This document shows, piece by piece, positions 1 through 6,748 of a stretch of 11,347 bases of DNA (within the stretch, counting starts at the first letter, position 1; the number at the start of each line of letters is the position of its first letter). Both the position numbers and the translations under genes were made by a program. Below the pieces are notes generated by a model, which saw only the letters and a list, made by a program, of their open reading frames with translations, had not been told where the DNA came from and ran no database searches. Source of the DNA: Gammaproteobacteria bacterium (GTDB lineage Bacteria > Pseudomonadota > Gammaproteobacteria > UBA6429 > Thiohalophilaceae); assembly GCA_029882235.1 (NCBI GenBank), contig JAOULB010000031.1:1-11347 (forward strand), written 5' to 3'.

Positions 1-866
1 ATTTTATGATTAATCCATTCCCGGGCACTGATGACACTATTTACTCTATGCTGTTCTATCCCTGGACAAATGCAGCAACCGTTTCTCTTGCGGGCTCTCA
101 GGATGTAGGTAGTTTTGTCTCACGAGTAATTGGCACTGATGCCGGTTCTATGCGTCTAATTCTGGGTATTCTCGTTGGTGCTCTATGTTTGATGTTTGTT
201 TTCAAGTCAGAAGAATTTCGTCAGAGTGGCGACAATAAGCTGGCTGGACTGGTGATTGGTCTGTGTGTGATTGGCGCCTGGTATGTCAGTGGTGCTTTTG
301 CCACCATTACAGCTGATGGTGAAACCCATTCCTGGGTCAAATTTGCAAGTAATGACATCTGGTCAATGATGGCGGAAGGTAAAGCACCAAGCGGTGTTGC
401 GGTTCAGTCATATACCTTTATTAATCCCATCGGCGAAATGACCGGTTATCTTGTTAATGGTATGTCTGGCTGGAAAGGTAATACTTTAACATTCGGCATG
501 GCAGCAGCGCTGGGAGTGATTGTAGGTTCCCTGATCTGGGCCATCATTTCTAAAGGCTTCCGCATTGAATGGTTTGTCGATATGAAGGATTTTGTCACTC
601 ACCTGATTGGTGCTGTGCTGATGGGTATCGGTGGTGTTCTGGCTTTGGGTTGTACCGTTGGTCAGGCTATTACTGGCGCATCTACACTGGCTGTAGGCTC
701 ATTTATCGCCTTTGCCAGCATCGTTTTTGGCAGTGCTTTAACCATGAAAATCCAGTATTACAAGCTGGTGTATGAGGAAGAGGCTACCTTTGGCAAAGCT
801 CTTATTACTTCATTGGCCGATATGAAGCTGGTACCAAATAGTTTGCGCAAGCTGGACGCCGTTTAA
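1..866 (+). CDS. YeeE/YedE family inner-membrane sulfur transporter, 5' partial
   Basis: The reading frame is open to the left window edge, so only the C-terminal ~286 residues are seen; the first in-frame Met (base 6) has no visible ribosome site and is probably internal. The visible part is a polytopic membrane protein with about six hydrophobic segments. It contains the family hallmark G-C-T-V-G-Q near residue 217 (counted from that Met), followed by a small-residue-rich helix. YeeE/YedE proteins (DUF395; TsuA is a studied member) carry thiosulfate or related sulfur compounds inward through conserved cysteines. The N-terminal half of the family normally carries another Cys motif, which is absent here and must lie upstream. 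The 3' end is followed by a 12-bp hairpin. The family call is firm; thiosulfate as substrate is inferred from characterised members and from the sox and tusA neighbours. Confidence 0.85.
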   Translation, partial: FMINPFPGTDDTIYSMLFYPWTNAATVSLAGSQDVGSFVSRVIGTDAGSMRLILGILVGALCLMFVFKSEEFRQSGDNKLAGLVIGLCVIGAWYVSGAFATITADGETHSWVKFASNDIWSMMAEGKAPSGVAVQSYTFINPIGEMTGYLVNGMSGWKGNTLTFGMAAALGVIVGSLIWAIISKGFRIEWFVDMKDFVTHLIGAVLMGIGGVLALGCTVGQAITGASTLAVGSFIAFASIVFGSALTMKIQYYKLVYEEEATFGKALITSLADMKLVPNSLRKLDAV

Positions 867-887
867 TTTCAGAATTAGCCATTTTTC

Positions 888-920
888 GGGCTCGACTGGC
901 TTGCCATTCCAGTCGAGTCC
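888..920 (+). terminator. Hairpin at 3' end of yeeE-like gene
   Basis: Arms 888-899 and 909-920 form a 12-bp stem (one G-U pair) with a 9-nt loop, 22 bases after the yeeE-like stop codon. No U-tract follows (the next bases are GGTAAAATG), so it is not a canonical intrinsic terminator. It may be a 3'-end stabilising or factor-assisted hairpin. The -35 box of the tRNA promoter sits in its loop. Confidence 0.5.
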
Positions 921-928
921 GGTAAAAT
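901..928 (+). promoter_or_regulatory. Promoter of the tRNA-Lys gene
   Basis: TTGCCA (901-906) and TAAAAT (923-928) are separated by 16 bases. They are followed at once by a GCGCGC stretch (929-934), the GC-rich discriminator typical of stringently controlled stable-RNA promoters. Predicted transcription start is near 935, giving a tRNA 5' leader of about 20 nt. The assignment is inferred from box matches and position. Confidence 0.6.
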
Positions 929-955
929 GCGCGCTTCTTTTGTACACCCATTTAT

Positions 956-1031
956 GGGCCGTTAGCTCAGTCGGTAGAGCAGTTGGCTTTTAACCAATTG
1001 GTCGTAGGTTCGAATCCTACACGGCCCACCA
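956..1031 (+). tRNA. tRNA-Lys, anticodon TTT, with encoded CCA
   Basis: All arms of a cloverleaf can be drawn. The acceptor stem is GGGCCGT/ACGGCCC, the D stem GCTC/GAGC, the anticodon stem GTTGG/CCAAT (one G-U), and the T stem GTAGG/CCTAC around TTCGAAT. The anticodon loop CTTTTAA at 987-993 places TTT at 989-991, reading Lys codons AAA and AAG. Discriminator A1028 is followed by genomic CCA (1029-1031), and the length is 76 nt. It has its own promoter and a terminator-like hairpin, so it is a single-gene unit. Confidence 0.97.
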
Positions 1032-1043
1032 TCTTTTACTTGT

Positions 1044-1093
1044 TAGTCAGAGTCTTTATTGATCTTCATAAATCTGACTACGAGTTAATTTTT
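1044..1093 (+). terminator. Probable tRNA-Lys terminator
   Basis: TAGTCAGA (1044-1051) pairs with TCTGACTA (1073-1080). Inside it TTTAT (1055-1059) pairs with ATAAA (1068-1072) after a 3-nt bulge, making a 13-bp hairpin. A few bases later comes GTTAATTTTT (1084-1093). The stem is AT-rich and the U-run is offset, so strength is uncertain. Confidence 0.55.
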
Positions 1094-1193
1094 GTTCAGG
1101 AAAATTTGAGCTAGAATTAAGCGCTTATTCGGACTCAAGTCTCCCAGCATTGACCAGACAATATGGTATGACCATCGACGTTTGAGTTTGCGA

Positions 1194-1218
1194 TATAATA
1201 TTAGTAATAACTAATATT
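1194..1218 (+). promoter_or_regulatory. TATAAT box with overlapping inverted-repeat operator before sulP
   Basis: A perfect TATAAT lies at 1194-1199. A perfect 9-bp inverted repeat, AATATTAGT (1197-1205), AATA, ACTAATATT (1210-1218), starts inside it and covers the expected transcription start. No good -35 box is at 16-18 bp spacing, which fits a regulated promoter. A dimeric regulator bound here would block RNA polymerase. The rest of 1094-1286 is AT-rich and holds no gene; the start of sulP has AAGGA (1276-1280) six bases before its ATG. Confidence 0.45.
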
Positions 1219-1286
1219 TGATGCTTAAAATAGCATTTTGAACATCTTTATTTCGTTTTAAACATTATAATATTTAAGGACATAAT

Positions 1287-3074
1287 ATGATTCATCGCTT
1301 GTTTCCATTTCTAAGCTGGATTAATGAAGTACGCGATCCAGCGGTTTTTAAAGCCGATATGATCGCTGGAATAACGGTGGCACTGGTATTGATTCCTCAA
1401 TCCATGGCCTATGCCCAATTAGCCGGATTACCAGAGGTGTTTGGCCTCTATATTTCTTTCCTCCCAGTGATGATTGCAGCCCTGTGGGGCTCGTCTCGTC
1501 AGTTGCAAACGGGTCCCGTTGCAGTGGTCTCATTGATGACGGCGACAGCCCTCGCAACCGTTGTGGGCGGCACAGCGCAGTCCAATCCGGAGCTTGCGGC
1601 GCAATATATTCCGCTGGCTATGCTCATGGCCCTGATGGTTGGTCTTTTTCAGCTCTTTCTGGGCGTATTCCGTCTTGGTGTAGTGGTGAATTTTCTCTCG
1701 CATCCTGTGATTGTTGGGTTTACTAACGCTGCGGCGATGGTTATCGGTCTTTCTCAGTTATCAAAGATTTTTGGTGTGTCTATGCCTGGAGCACCTAGCG
1801 ATCATTTTCTGTCTGTGCGTATCTGGGGAGTGGTTCAACAGCTTGGGATGACGCATTTGCCAACCCTGCTGATGGGGCTGGGGGCATTTGCCTTGATGTG
1901 GGGCATGAAGCGCTATGTACCCAAATTGCCTGGGGTTCTGGTTGCTGTTGTGCTTACAACACTTTTGAGCTGGATGATTGGATTTGAGCATATTGGTGGC
2001 AGTGTGGTTGGTTCGATTCCGCAAGGTTTACCTGGCTTCCAGTTGCCCGCACTTGATATGGAAATGGTCAGCATTCTGTTTCCTAGTGTCATTGTGATTT
2101 CGCTGGTTGGATTTATGGAGGCGATCTCTATCGCCAAGGCAATGGCCGCAAAGACCAAACACCGAATTGATCCGAATCAGGAACTGATTGGACAGGGCCT
2201 GGGTAATATTACCGGTAGTTTCTTCCAGTCCTATCCAGCATCAGGTTCATTTTCGCGCTCAGCGGTAAATCTGAATGCCGGGGCTAAAACGGGTTTCTCA
2301 TCTTTTGTTACTGCAGCAATTGTCGTGATTACTCTGCTGTTTTTAACACCACTGCTTTATCATTTACCAAAGGCAACACTGGCTGCTGTCATCATGATGG
2401 CCGTGTTTGGTCTAATTAATTTCAAGGCCATTAAACATGCATGGAAAGCGAATAAACATGATGGTATCGCATCATTTGTCACGTTTGTCGCTACACTCGG
2501 TTTCGCGCCACACCTGGATCAGGGCATTCTTATTGGCGCTGGACTGGCGATTATTCTGTATCTGTTCCGCACAATGAGCCCACGCGTGGCCTTTCTTGGA
2601 CGCCATTTGGACGGCACGATGCGCGATATTACGGTTCATCCCGATTTGCCGACGGATAAGCGTGTTGTTGTTATGCGTTTTGATGGTTCGCTTTATTTCG
2701 CCAATGTTTCTTATTTTGAGGATGCCTTACTGGAAGCAGCCGCGGATAACAAAGAGGCTCGTTTTATACTTGTTGTCGGCGATGGCATTAACCAGCTCGA
2801 TGCTTCAGGGGAAGAAGTCTTACGTCATGTGGTCGAACGTATGAGAGACAGCGGTATTATTGTCGTCTTTAGCGGTCTCAAGCGCCAGGTGCTCCGTGTG
2901 ATGCATCGAACCAAACTGTTTGACATCATTGGCAGGGAAAATATATTTGCCACTGAAGATATGGCACTTGAATCAATCTATGAGCGAATTAACACGCTTG
3001 AGCCTGAAAAGGAACAGGAACAACCGCTGATGCCGAATATCTTTCAGGGCAAGGAAAATACCTCGCAGATATAA
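1287..3074 (+). CDS. SulP family anion transporter with STAS domain
   Basis: This 595-residue inner-membrane protein has the full SulP (SLC26) architecture. A transmembrane core spans about residues 20-430 with the family signature P-Q-S-M-A-Y-A at 37-43 and L-Q-T-G-P-V around 73-78, followed by a cytoplasmic STAS domain at about 455-575. The STAS loop carries D505-A-S507-G, the position equivalent to the phosphorylated serine of anti-sigma-factor antagonists. Known bacterial relatives move sulfate, bicarbonate or dicarboxylates, and sequence alone does not settle the substrate. Nearness to soxXA and a YeeE-like gene favours sulfate or another sulfur oxyanion. The start is supported by AAGGA six bases upstream. 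The gene stands alone, with its own TATAAT box and inverted repeat upstream and a strong terminator 20 bp after the stop. Family confidence is high, substrate low. Confidence 0.93.
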   Translation: MIHRLFPFLSWINEVRDPAVFKADMIAGITVALVLIPQSMAYAQLAGLPEVFGLYISFLPVMIAALWGSSRQLQTGPVAVVSLMTATALATVVGGTAQSNPELAAQYIPLAMLMALMVGLFQLFLGVFRLGVVVNFLSHPVIVGFTNAAAMVIGLSQLSKIFGVSMPGAPSDHFLSVRIWGVVQQLGMTHLPTLLMGLGAFALMWGMKRYVPKLPGVLVAVVLTTLLSWMIGFEHIGGSVVGSIPQGLPGFQLPALDMEMVSILFPSVIVISLVGFMEAISIAKAMAAKTKHRIDPNQELIGQGLGNITGSFFQSYPASGSFSRSAVNLNAGAKTGFSSFVTAAIVVITLLFLTPLLYHLPKATLAAVIMMAVFGLINFKAIKHAWKANKHDGIASFVTFVATLGFAPHLDQGILIGAGLAIILYLFRTMSPRVAFLGRHLDGTMRDITVHPDLPTDKRVVVMRFDGSLYFANVSYFEDALLEAAADNKEARFILVVGDGINQLDASGEEVLRHVVERMRDSGIIVVFSGLKRQVLRVMHRTKLFDIIGRENIFATEDMALESIYERINTLEPEKEQEQPLMPNIFQGKENTSQI

Positions 3075-3087
3075 AAATAGCTTAAGC

Positions 3088-3117
3088 AAAAAAAGCCCGG
3101 CATTGCCGGGTTTTTTA
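3088..3117 (+). terminator. Intrinsic terminator of sulP, copy 1 of a duplicated hairpin
   Basis: CCCGGC (3096-3101), loop ATT, GCCGGG (3105-3110), then T6 and ATT. A run of seven A precedes the stem, so it can also act on the minus strand. A near copy lies at 3290-3319. Confidence 0.9.
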
Positions 3118-3289
3118 TTGGGGTTGTTAATTAAAAGAATATATTAGCTTTAATTAATTTAAGGATGGAAGTCCTGGCAATCAGAGCGTGGAGAGGACTT
3201 TTAGTATCAGCATAAGCGGATTTATTACCTGGACGATAGTATTGAAGTCAGTAAGCAGAATACCGTTTCAGATTGACAAATATTTGCAT
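3118..3289. other. Gene-free stretch between two copies of one terminator
   Basis: No convincing gene is seen. Two inverted repeats are present: TTAATTAAA (3127-3135) with TTTAATTAA (3149-3157), and AAGTCCT (3169-3175) with AGGACTT (3194-3200). AAGG directly before ATG at 3165 would allow only a 16-codon peptide, with spacing too short for a normal ribosome site. The segment could hold a small RNA or be decayed sequence; neither can be shown. Confidence 0.4.
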
Positions 3290-3319
3290 AAAAAAAAGCC
3301 CGGCATTGCCGGGCTTTTT
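3290..3319 (-). terminator. Bidirectional terminator at the end of soxA, copy 2
   Basis: GCCCGGC (3298-3304), ATT, GCCGGGC (3308-3314), preceded by A8 and followed by T5. Read on the minus strand it follows soxA by about 20 bp and ends in eight U. It shares the 16-base core GCCCGGCATTGCCGGG with the sulP terminator. Confidence 0.9.
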
Positions 3320-3339
3320 CCATTTCTGTTGATAAGAAA

Positions 3340-4203
3340 TTATTGGCGAACACCTGGCGCGTTGATTGCAATGCCATTGCTCATGTAAGTATGGAAGTAT
3401 TCCAGTGCAACATAATCCGGATGCTGTTTACCATCTTTTGGTTTTAGAGGCTTGGCACGAACCATTTTGTTACAACCACCGTAACGGCGTTGCACAGTAC
3501 CCAGACCAGATAGTTCTGGGTTGCCACCGCCACCTTGCCATTTCTTACGATAGACAGGGAAGTGAGATGTCTGACCCAGAGCAGGGCTCAGTTTCATAGT
3601 ACGTAACATGACGCCTGGGTTGTATACATGGCAGTCAGCGCAGGAGAAGTTCAGCTGGCCACGTTTCGCATAGAAGAAGCGTTTGCCCTGGTTGTAGATT
3701 TTTGTTGCCGCACCAGCAGGTACTTTAACATTGGTCTTTTTGCCACGTGAGGTGTAGGCCATATAAGCAGCAATCGCAGCAAATTTACCTTTACCGTATT
3801 TCAGCTTCTCTTTTTTGGTGTCTACGCCATTCTTTTTCAGACAGGCCATCAGATCACCTTCCAGAGTATGAACTTTGCCACCCTTAAACATTGGATAGTT
3901 TTGTTTGATGCCAATACCTTTGTTTGGGAAACATTTAGCAACTTTATATTTATTGAAAAGTTTCTTGCCGATATCGACAGCAGGTTCATAGGGAGGAAAC
4001 TCTTCCATCGCTTCCCATTCAACACGACGGTCCTTGTCGATGGCATATACGCCATTTCCATATTCGTTCAAAGGCACACCTGGGAATTTCTTAAACATGT
4101 GGGCCTGCAGTTTTTTCAGATCTGACTCTGGCGAAGCCAGCGACACCATAGGTGCAGCAATTAGCATAGCCATAGCAGCGATAATAAATTTTTTCATTTT
4201 CAT
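3340..4203 (-). CDS. soxA: SoxA, c-type cytochrome subunit of SoxXA (monoheme type)
   Basis: SoxA is the catalytic subunit of periplasmic SoxXA, which oxidatively couples thiosulfate to a cysteine of the SoxYZ carrier. Residues 1 to about 23 are a Sec signal peptide. The C-terminal domain has one heme site, C188-A-D-C191-H192, and the active-site cysteine in G-G-C244-N-K-M-V-R-A-K-P, the residue that carries a persulfide in studied SoxA proteins. The N-terminal cytochrome domain lacks a C-x-x-C-H; C91 (in C-F-P-N-K-G) and C121 sit where monoheme SoxA proteins have a disulfide instead of heme 1. The length of about 287 is normal. AGGAG lies only 3 bases before this ATG but 9 bases before the second ATG (4197), so translation may start two codons later. 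It lies 142 bp after soxX on the same strand; soxY, soxZ and soxB are not adjacent. Confidence 0.95.
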   Translation of the reverse strand: MKMKKFIIAAMAMLIAAPMVSLASPESDLKKLQAHMFKKFPGVPLNEYGNGVYAIDKDRRVEWEAMEEFPPYEPAVDIGKKLFNKYKVAKCFPNKGIGIKQNYPMFKGGKVHTLEGDLMACLKKNGVDTKKEKLKYGKGKFAAIAAYMAYTSRGKKTNVKVPAGAATKIYNQGKRFFYAKRGQLNFSCADCHVYNPGVMLRTMKLSPALGQTSHFPVYRKKWQGGGGNPELSGLGTVQRRYGGCNKMVRAKPLKPKDGKQHPDYVALEYFHTYMSNGIAINAPGVRQ

Positions 4204-4345
4204 TAACTCCTGTTCCTCAGTTTGATTCAGGTCGTGTCGTTCGTTTAAACGGGATTATTTCTCCGACCTTTGTTATCAACCTAAATAATCTTAACTAATC
4301 GACAGTTTGTACGTTGAAGAATAAATTAAGATTTGTTTATAAATG
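4204..4345 (-). other. soxX-soxA intergenic region
   Basis: This 142-bp spacer holds no gene. It contains one weak inverted repeat, AGGTCG (4229-4234) with CGACCT (4264-4269), around a CGTTTAAACG palindrome. There is no U-tract and no clear promoter. It is unusually long for an operon gap and could carry an RNA processing site or a second promoter. The ribosome site AGGAG for soxA is at 4207-4211. Confidence 0.4.
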
Positions 4346-4705
4346 CTACAGGGTGTGCACCCACTCAGCAATATCATCGATATCTTTTCCAGAGAGGATG
4401 TTGTGCTTACCAAACGGAGGCATAAACGAGTTTGGATTTGCCTTGGTTGGATCAGCAATCTGAGCACGTAGTTTCTTTTTATCAGGATAACGTGCTTTCA
4501 TAGCTACAAGTGGTGGACCTGCATTACCAGGCATGTTCGCGCCTTTGTATGCGTGGCAGGATGTACAATTGCCTTTTTTACGGTCTTCAGCAAGTTTTTT
4601 ACCGTTCTCTGCATCGGCAGCACCTGCACTGACTGGTGTTAGCATAGTGCCGAGTACCATGGCAACTGCACTTGCAGCCAGGATAAGTTTGGCGGGTTTC
4701 CGCAT
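4346..4705 (-). CDS. soxX: SoxX, small cytochrome c subunit of SoxXA
   Basis: SoxX is the electron-accepting subunit that pairs with SoxA and passes electrons from thiosulfate oxidation towards other cytochromes. The 119-residue protein has a basic, hydrophobic signal peptide ending near residue 30 (V-S-A-G-A-A), one heme site C47-T-S-C50-H51, and a likely axial Met95 in F-M-P-P-F-G-K-H. The chosen ATG has AGGAGG six bases upstream (4712-4717); a GTG eight codons earlier (4729) keeps the frame open but lies upstream of that site, so it is unlikely. The gene is first in a two-gene soxX-soxA order. A candidate promoter and an inverted repeat lie upstream. Gene identity rests on the cytochrome pattern plus the adjacent soxA. 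Confidence 0.93.
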   Translation of the reverse strand: MRKPAKLILAASAVAMVLGTMLTPVSAGAADAENGKKLAEDRKKGNCTSCHAYKGANMPGNAGPPLVAMKARYPDKKKLRAQIADPTKANPNSFMPPFGKHNILSGKDIDDIAEWVHTL

Positions 4706-4774
4706 GGGTTTCCTCCTCGTCTGTGTCACAAAACTCAGCTATCGCTGAATGAAGAAATATTATTAGTTTCGCAC

Positions 4775-4840
4775 CACTACCGAAATAGTTAGGTAGTGTT
4801 ACATAGGGCCCTAGGATACAGGAAAGGTATGCAATGACAA
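4775..4840 (-). promoter_or_regulatory. Candidate soxX promoter with inverted repeat
   Basis: On the minus strand TTGTCA (4840-4835) and TATCCT (4818-4813) are 16 bases apart, about 110 bp before the soxX start. Just after the predicted start of transcription is a perfect 7-bp inverted repeat, CACTACC and GGTAGTG with a 10-base spacer (4775-4798). It could be an operator or a 5'-UTR hairpin. Confidence 0.45.
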
Positions 4841-4921
4841 GTACTGACTTGATAATTAGATAATTAGTAAAAACTTATATATTAATGTTGAAGGTATAGG
4901 CTTCTCAATTTTCTTTAATCT

Positions 4922-6364
4922 TTATGGAGTAGCGATAATCTGGGATTGATAGAGTTTGATTTTTGCATCTAGTTGGCTATTTCGAAAAAAGTTATCGGTG
5001 TTGCTCGTTTTTATTGCCAGTTTAATCTGTTGAATTGCCTCATGAATCTGGCCACTACGAAAATAGTATTCACCCATGGCTTCATGGGCTGCGCTTTTAT
5101 TTCCAATCGCGGACTCGGAACGAGCTAAAAAACGATAAAGCTCCGGGTTGTCAACGGGATCGCGCATATATTCGGTCAGCAACTGGCGGGCTTTTTTGAA
5201 ATGCTCTTCTTCAACCAGAAATTTCGTGTAGTAGTAAGTGATGACCTTGTTGTTTGGATAAACTTTCAGCGCTTTGGTAAATATGCTATTTGCGGCCTGG
5301 TGATTTTTAGATTTTGCTTCCAGTTGTGCCTGGGTGACCAGATAAGCAATTCTTTGAGGGTCCTTTTTGAGTAAGGAGTTGATAATTTCTCTTGCCGGAT
5401 TAAATTTCTTAGCCTGTATTAAGGCGAGTGCGTAACCATATTGCTCGGCCTGTTTATTTTGATAATTCCCATTTTTGAGATTTTTGGCAAATTCAGTAAC
5501 CGCATTATTTTTATTGTCATTGGCCAGGGCGCGAATGCGTGCGCGAGTATGGTGAAAGTCATTTTCAATTTGGAGAGGTGGACTAGGTAATTGTGCGGCA
5601 CGGCTTTTGGCATCAGAAATTCGAGAGGTATTGACCGGGTGTGTTCGGAGAAATTCTGGCGCCTGCGGCCCATAGAGCCGACTTGCCTTTTCCATTCGGT
5701 CAAAGAATGTCGCCATTGAAGAAGGCGAGTAGCCAGCATTTGCGAGCATATTAATTCCAATACGATCAGCTTCTTTTTCATTGCCTCGGGTAAAGTTGAT
5801 CTGTGATTGAGCAAGCCCGGCAGCTGTGGTGGCAAAAGCCGCTTCAGCAAGTTGACTATCACCTCCACCAAGAATCATAGCTGCAATCAGAGCTGCAACA
5901 ATTGGCAGTTGTTGATCACCGACCTCATAAGCGCGGGCATGGTGTCGTTGGGTCACATGAGCGATTTCATGAGCAAGCACTGAGGCAAGCTCACTTTCTG
6001 ATTCAGCCGCCATAATCAAACCGTAATTGACCCCAATAAAACCGCCGGGTAGGGCAAAGGCGTTGATTTGCTTATCATTAATCATATAAAAGCGGAAATG
6101 TTGGGCCCCATCCTGAGTCTCTGCGATGAGTTTATAGCCCAGATGATTAATATAGGCTTCAAGAATAGGATCAGAAATAATACCACCAGCGCGTCGAATA
6201 TTACGAATCACCGCTTCGCCGGTCTGTTTTTCTTCTGTGGGACTAATAATCGCATCAGCCGAGTTTCCCATTTCCGGGATTAGAATTTTCTCTGTTTGTG
6301 CATGTGCCAGACTGGCAAAAAATATCACGAAAATGAGAGGTAAGAGATGTACAGATATCGGCAT
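4922..6364 (-). CDS. bepA: BepA-like M48 zinc metalloprotease with TPR-like C-terminal domain
   Basis: This 480-residue exported protease matches E. coli BepA (YfgC, 487 residues) in layout. It has a signal peptide ending in A-H-A (residues 20-22), an M48 domain with the zinc site H132-E133-I-A-H136 and third ligand E198 in N-E-K-E-A-D, and a C-terminal half (about 290-470) of helical TPR-like repeats. H242 in T-H-P lies where BepA has its regulatory histidine. BepA works in the periplasm on outer-membrane assembly, helping LptD mature and degrading stalled substrates at the BAM complex. No strong Shine-Dalgarno precedes the ATG, but the signal peptide starts cleanly there. No hairpin terminator is evident in the 217 bp before soxX, so read-through into soxX is possible. 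It is divergent from tusA, a pairing also known in pseudomonads. The gene name is by architecture and is slightly less sure than the family. Confidence 0.9.
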   Translation of the reverse strand: MPISVHLLPLIFVIFFASLAHAQTEKILIPEMGNSADAIISPTEEKQTGEAVIRNIRRAGGIISDPILEAYINHLGYKLIAETQDGAQHFRFYMINDKQINAFALPGGFIGVNYGLIMAAESESELASVLAHEIAHVTQRHHARAYEVGDQQLPIVAALIAAMILGGGDSQLAEAAFATTAAGLAQSQINFTRGNEKEADRIGINMLANAGYSPSSMATFFDRMEKASRLYGPQAPEFLRTHPVNTSRISDAKSRAAQLPSPPLQIENDFHHTRARIRALANDNKNNAVTEFAKNLKNGNYQNKQAEQYGYALALIQAKKFNPAREIINSLLKKDPQRIAYLVTQAQLEAKSKNHQAANSIFTKALKVYPNNKVITYYYTKFLVEEEHFKKARQLLTEYMRDPVDNPELYRFLARSESAIGNKSAAHEAMGEYYFRSGQIHEAIQQIKLAIKTSNTDNFFRNSQLDAKIKLYQSQIIATP

Positions 6365-6748
6365 ATATAAGGTTAATCAGATATTTTCATTGACCAGGGG
6401 AGTTATGCACTTGCAAACTCGCCGAGCCATTATTAGGTTCCTGGCAGCTTGATTCAGTATATTAAAATTTAACCGTTTTAGGACAATTTAAATTGGATAT
6501 TTATCGAAATATAAATTTAATTTTATGTTATCGATGGATTCAATTATTAAAAATATAGAAAATCACCACATTAAAAACCATATAATATATGTGTTTAATG
6601 GTTGTTCAATTTGTATTTATGAAATAGATTTAGGAAAAAAGGCTTGTCATGAACAAGATAAATATCATATAAGTATGGTTTTAAATTCTAATACACTTTC
6701 GAGTATACTACTCCCCAATTAAATTTTTCGTTACTTAAGGAGAAACAA
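6365..6748. other. AT-rich divergent bepA-tusA intergenic region
   Basis: This 384-bp gene-free region holds promoters for both flanking genes. A minus-strand TATACT (6461-6456) may serve bepA. Palindromic elements cluster at CAATTTAAATTG (6484-6495) and ATATTT-ATCG-AAATAT (6497-6512). A 65-codon open frame at 6525-6722 has no ribosome site and low-complexity AT-driven composition, so it is not called. Confidence 0.5.
6681..6709 (+). promoter_or_regulatory. Candidate tusA promoter
   Basis: TATACT (6704-6709) is a good -10 box, 17 bases after a poor -35 match TTAAAT (6681-6686). It lies 39 bp before the tusA ATG. The assignment rests mainly on the -10 and position. Confidence 0.4.

Noticed and set aside
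956..1031. tRNA-Lys as an integration site for a sulfur island
   Set aside because: No integrase and no direct repeat of the tRNA 3' end were seen in the window.
3165..3215. 16-codon peptide with AAGG before ATG
   Set aside because: Spacing between the purine run and ATG is too short and the peptide has no supporting feature.
3188..3388. 66-codon open frame after sulP
   Set aside because: It runs through the bidirectional terminator at 3290-3319 and into the end of soxA on the other strand; no ribosome site.
4706..4729. GTG start eight codons upstream for soxX
   Set aside because: The strong AGGAGG lies downstream of that GTG and is correctly spaced for the ATG at 4705.
5419..5871. 150-codon minus-strand open frame inside bepA
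   Set aside because: It is an alternate frame of the same strand within the conserved protease coding sequence, with no family features.
6525..6722. 65-codon open frame between bepA and tusA
   Set aside because: No ribosome site, Ile/Asn/Lys-heavy composition expected from AT-rich DNA, and it covers the tusA promoter region.
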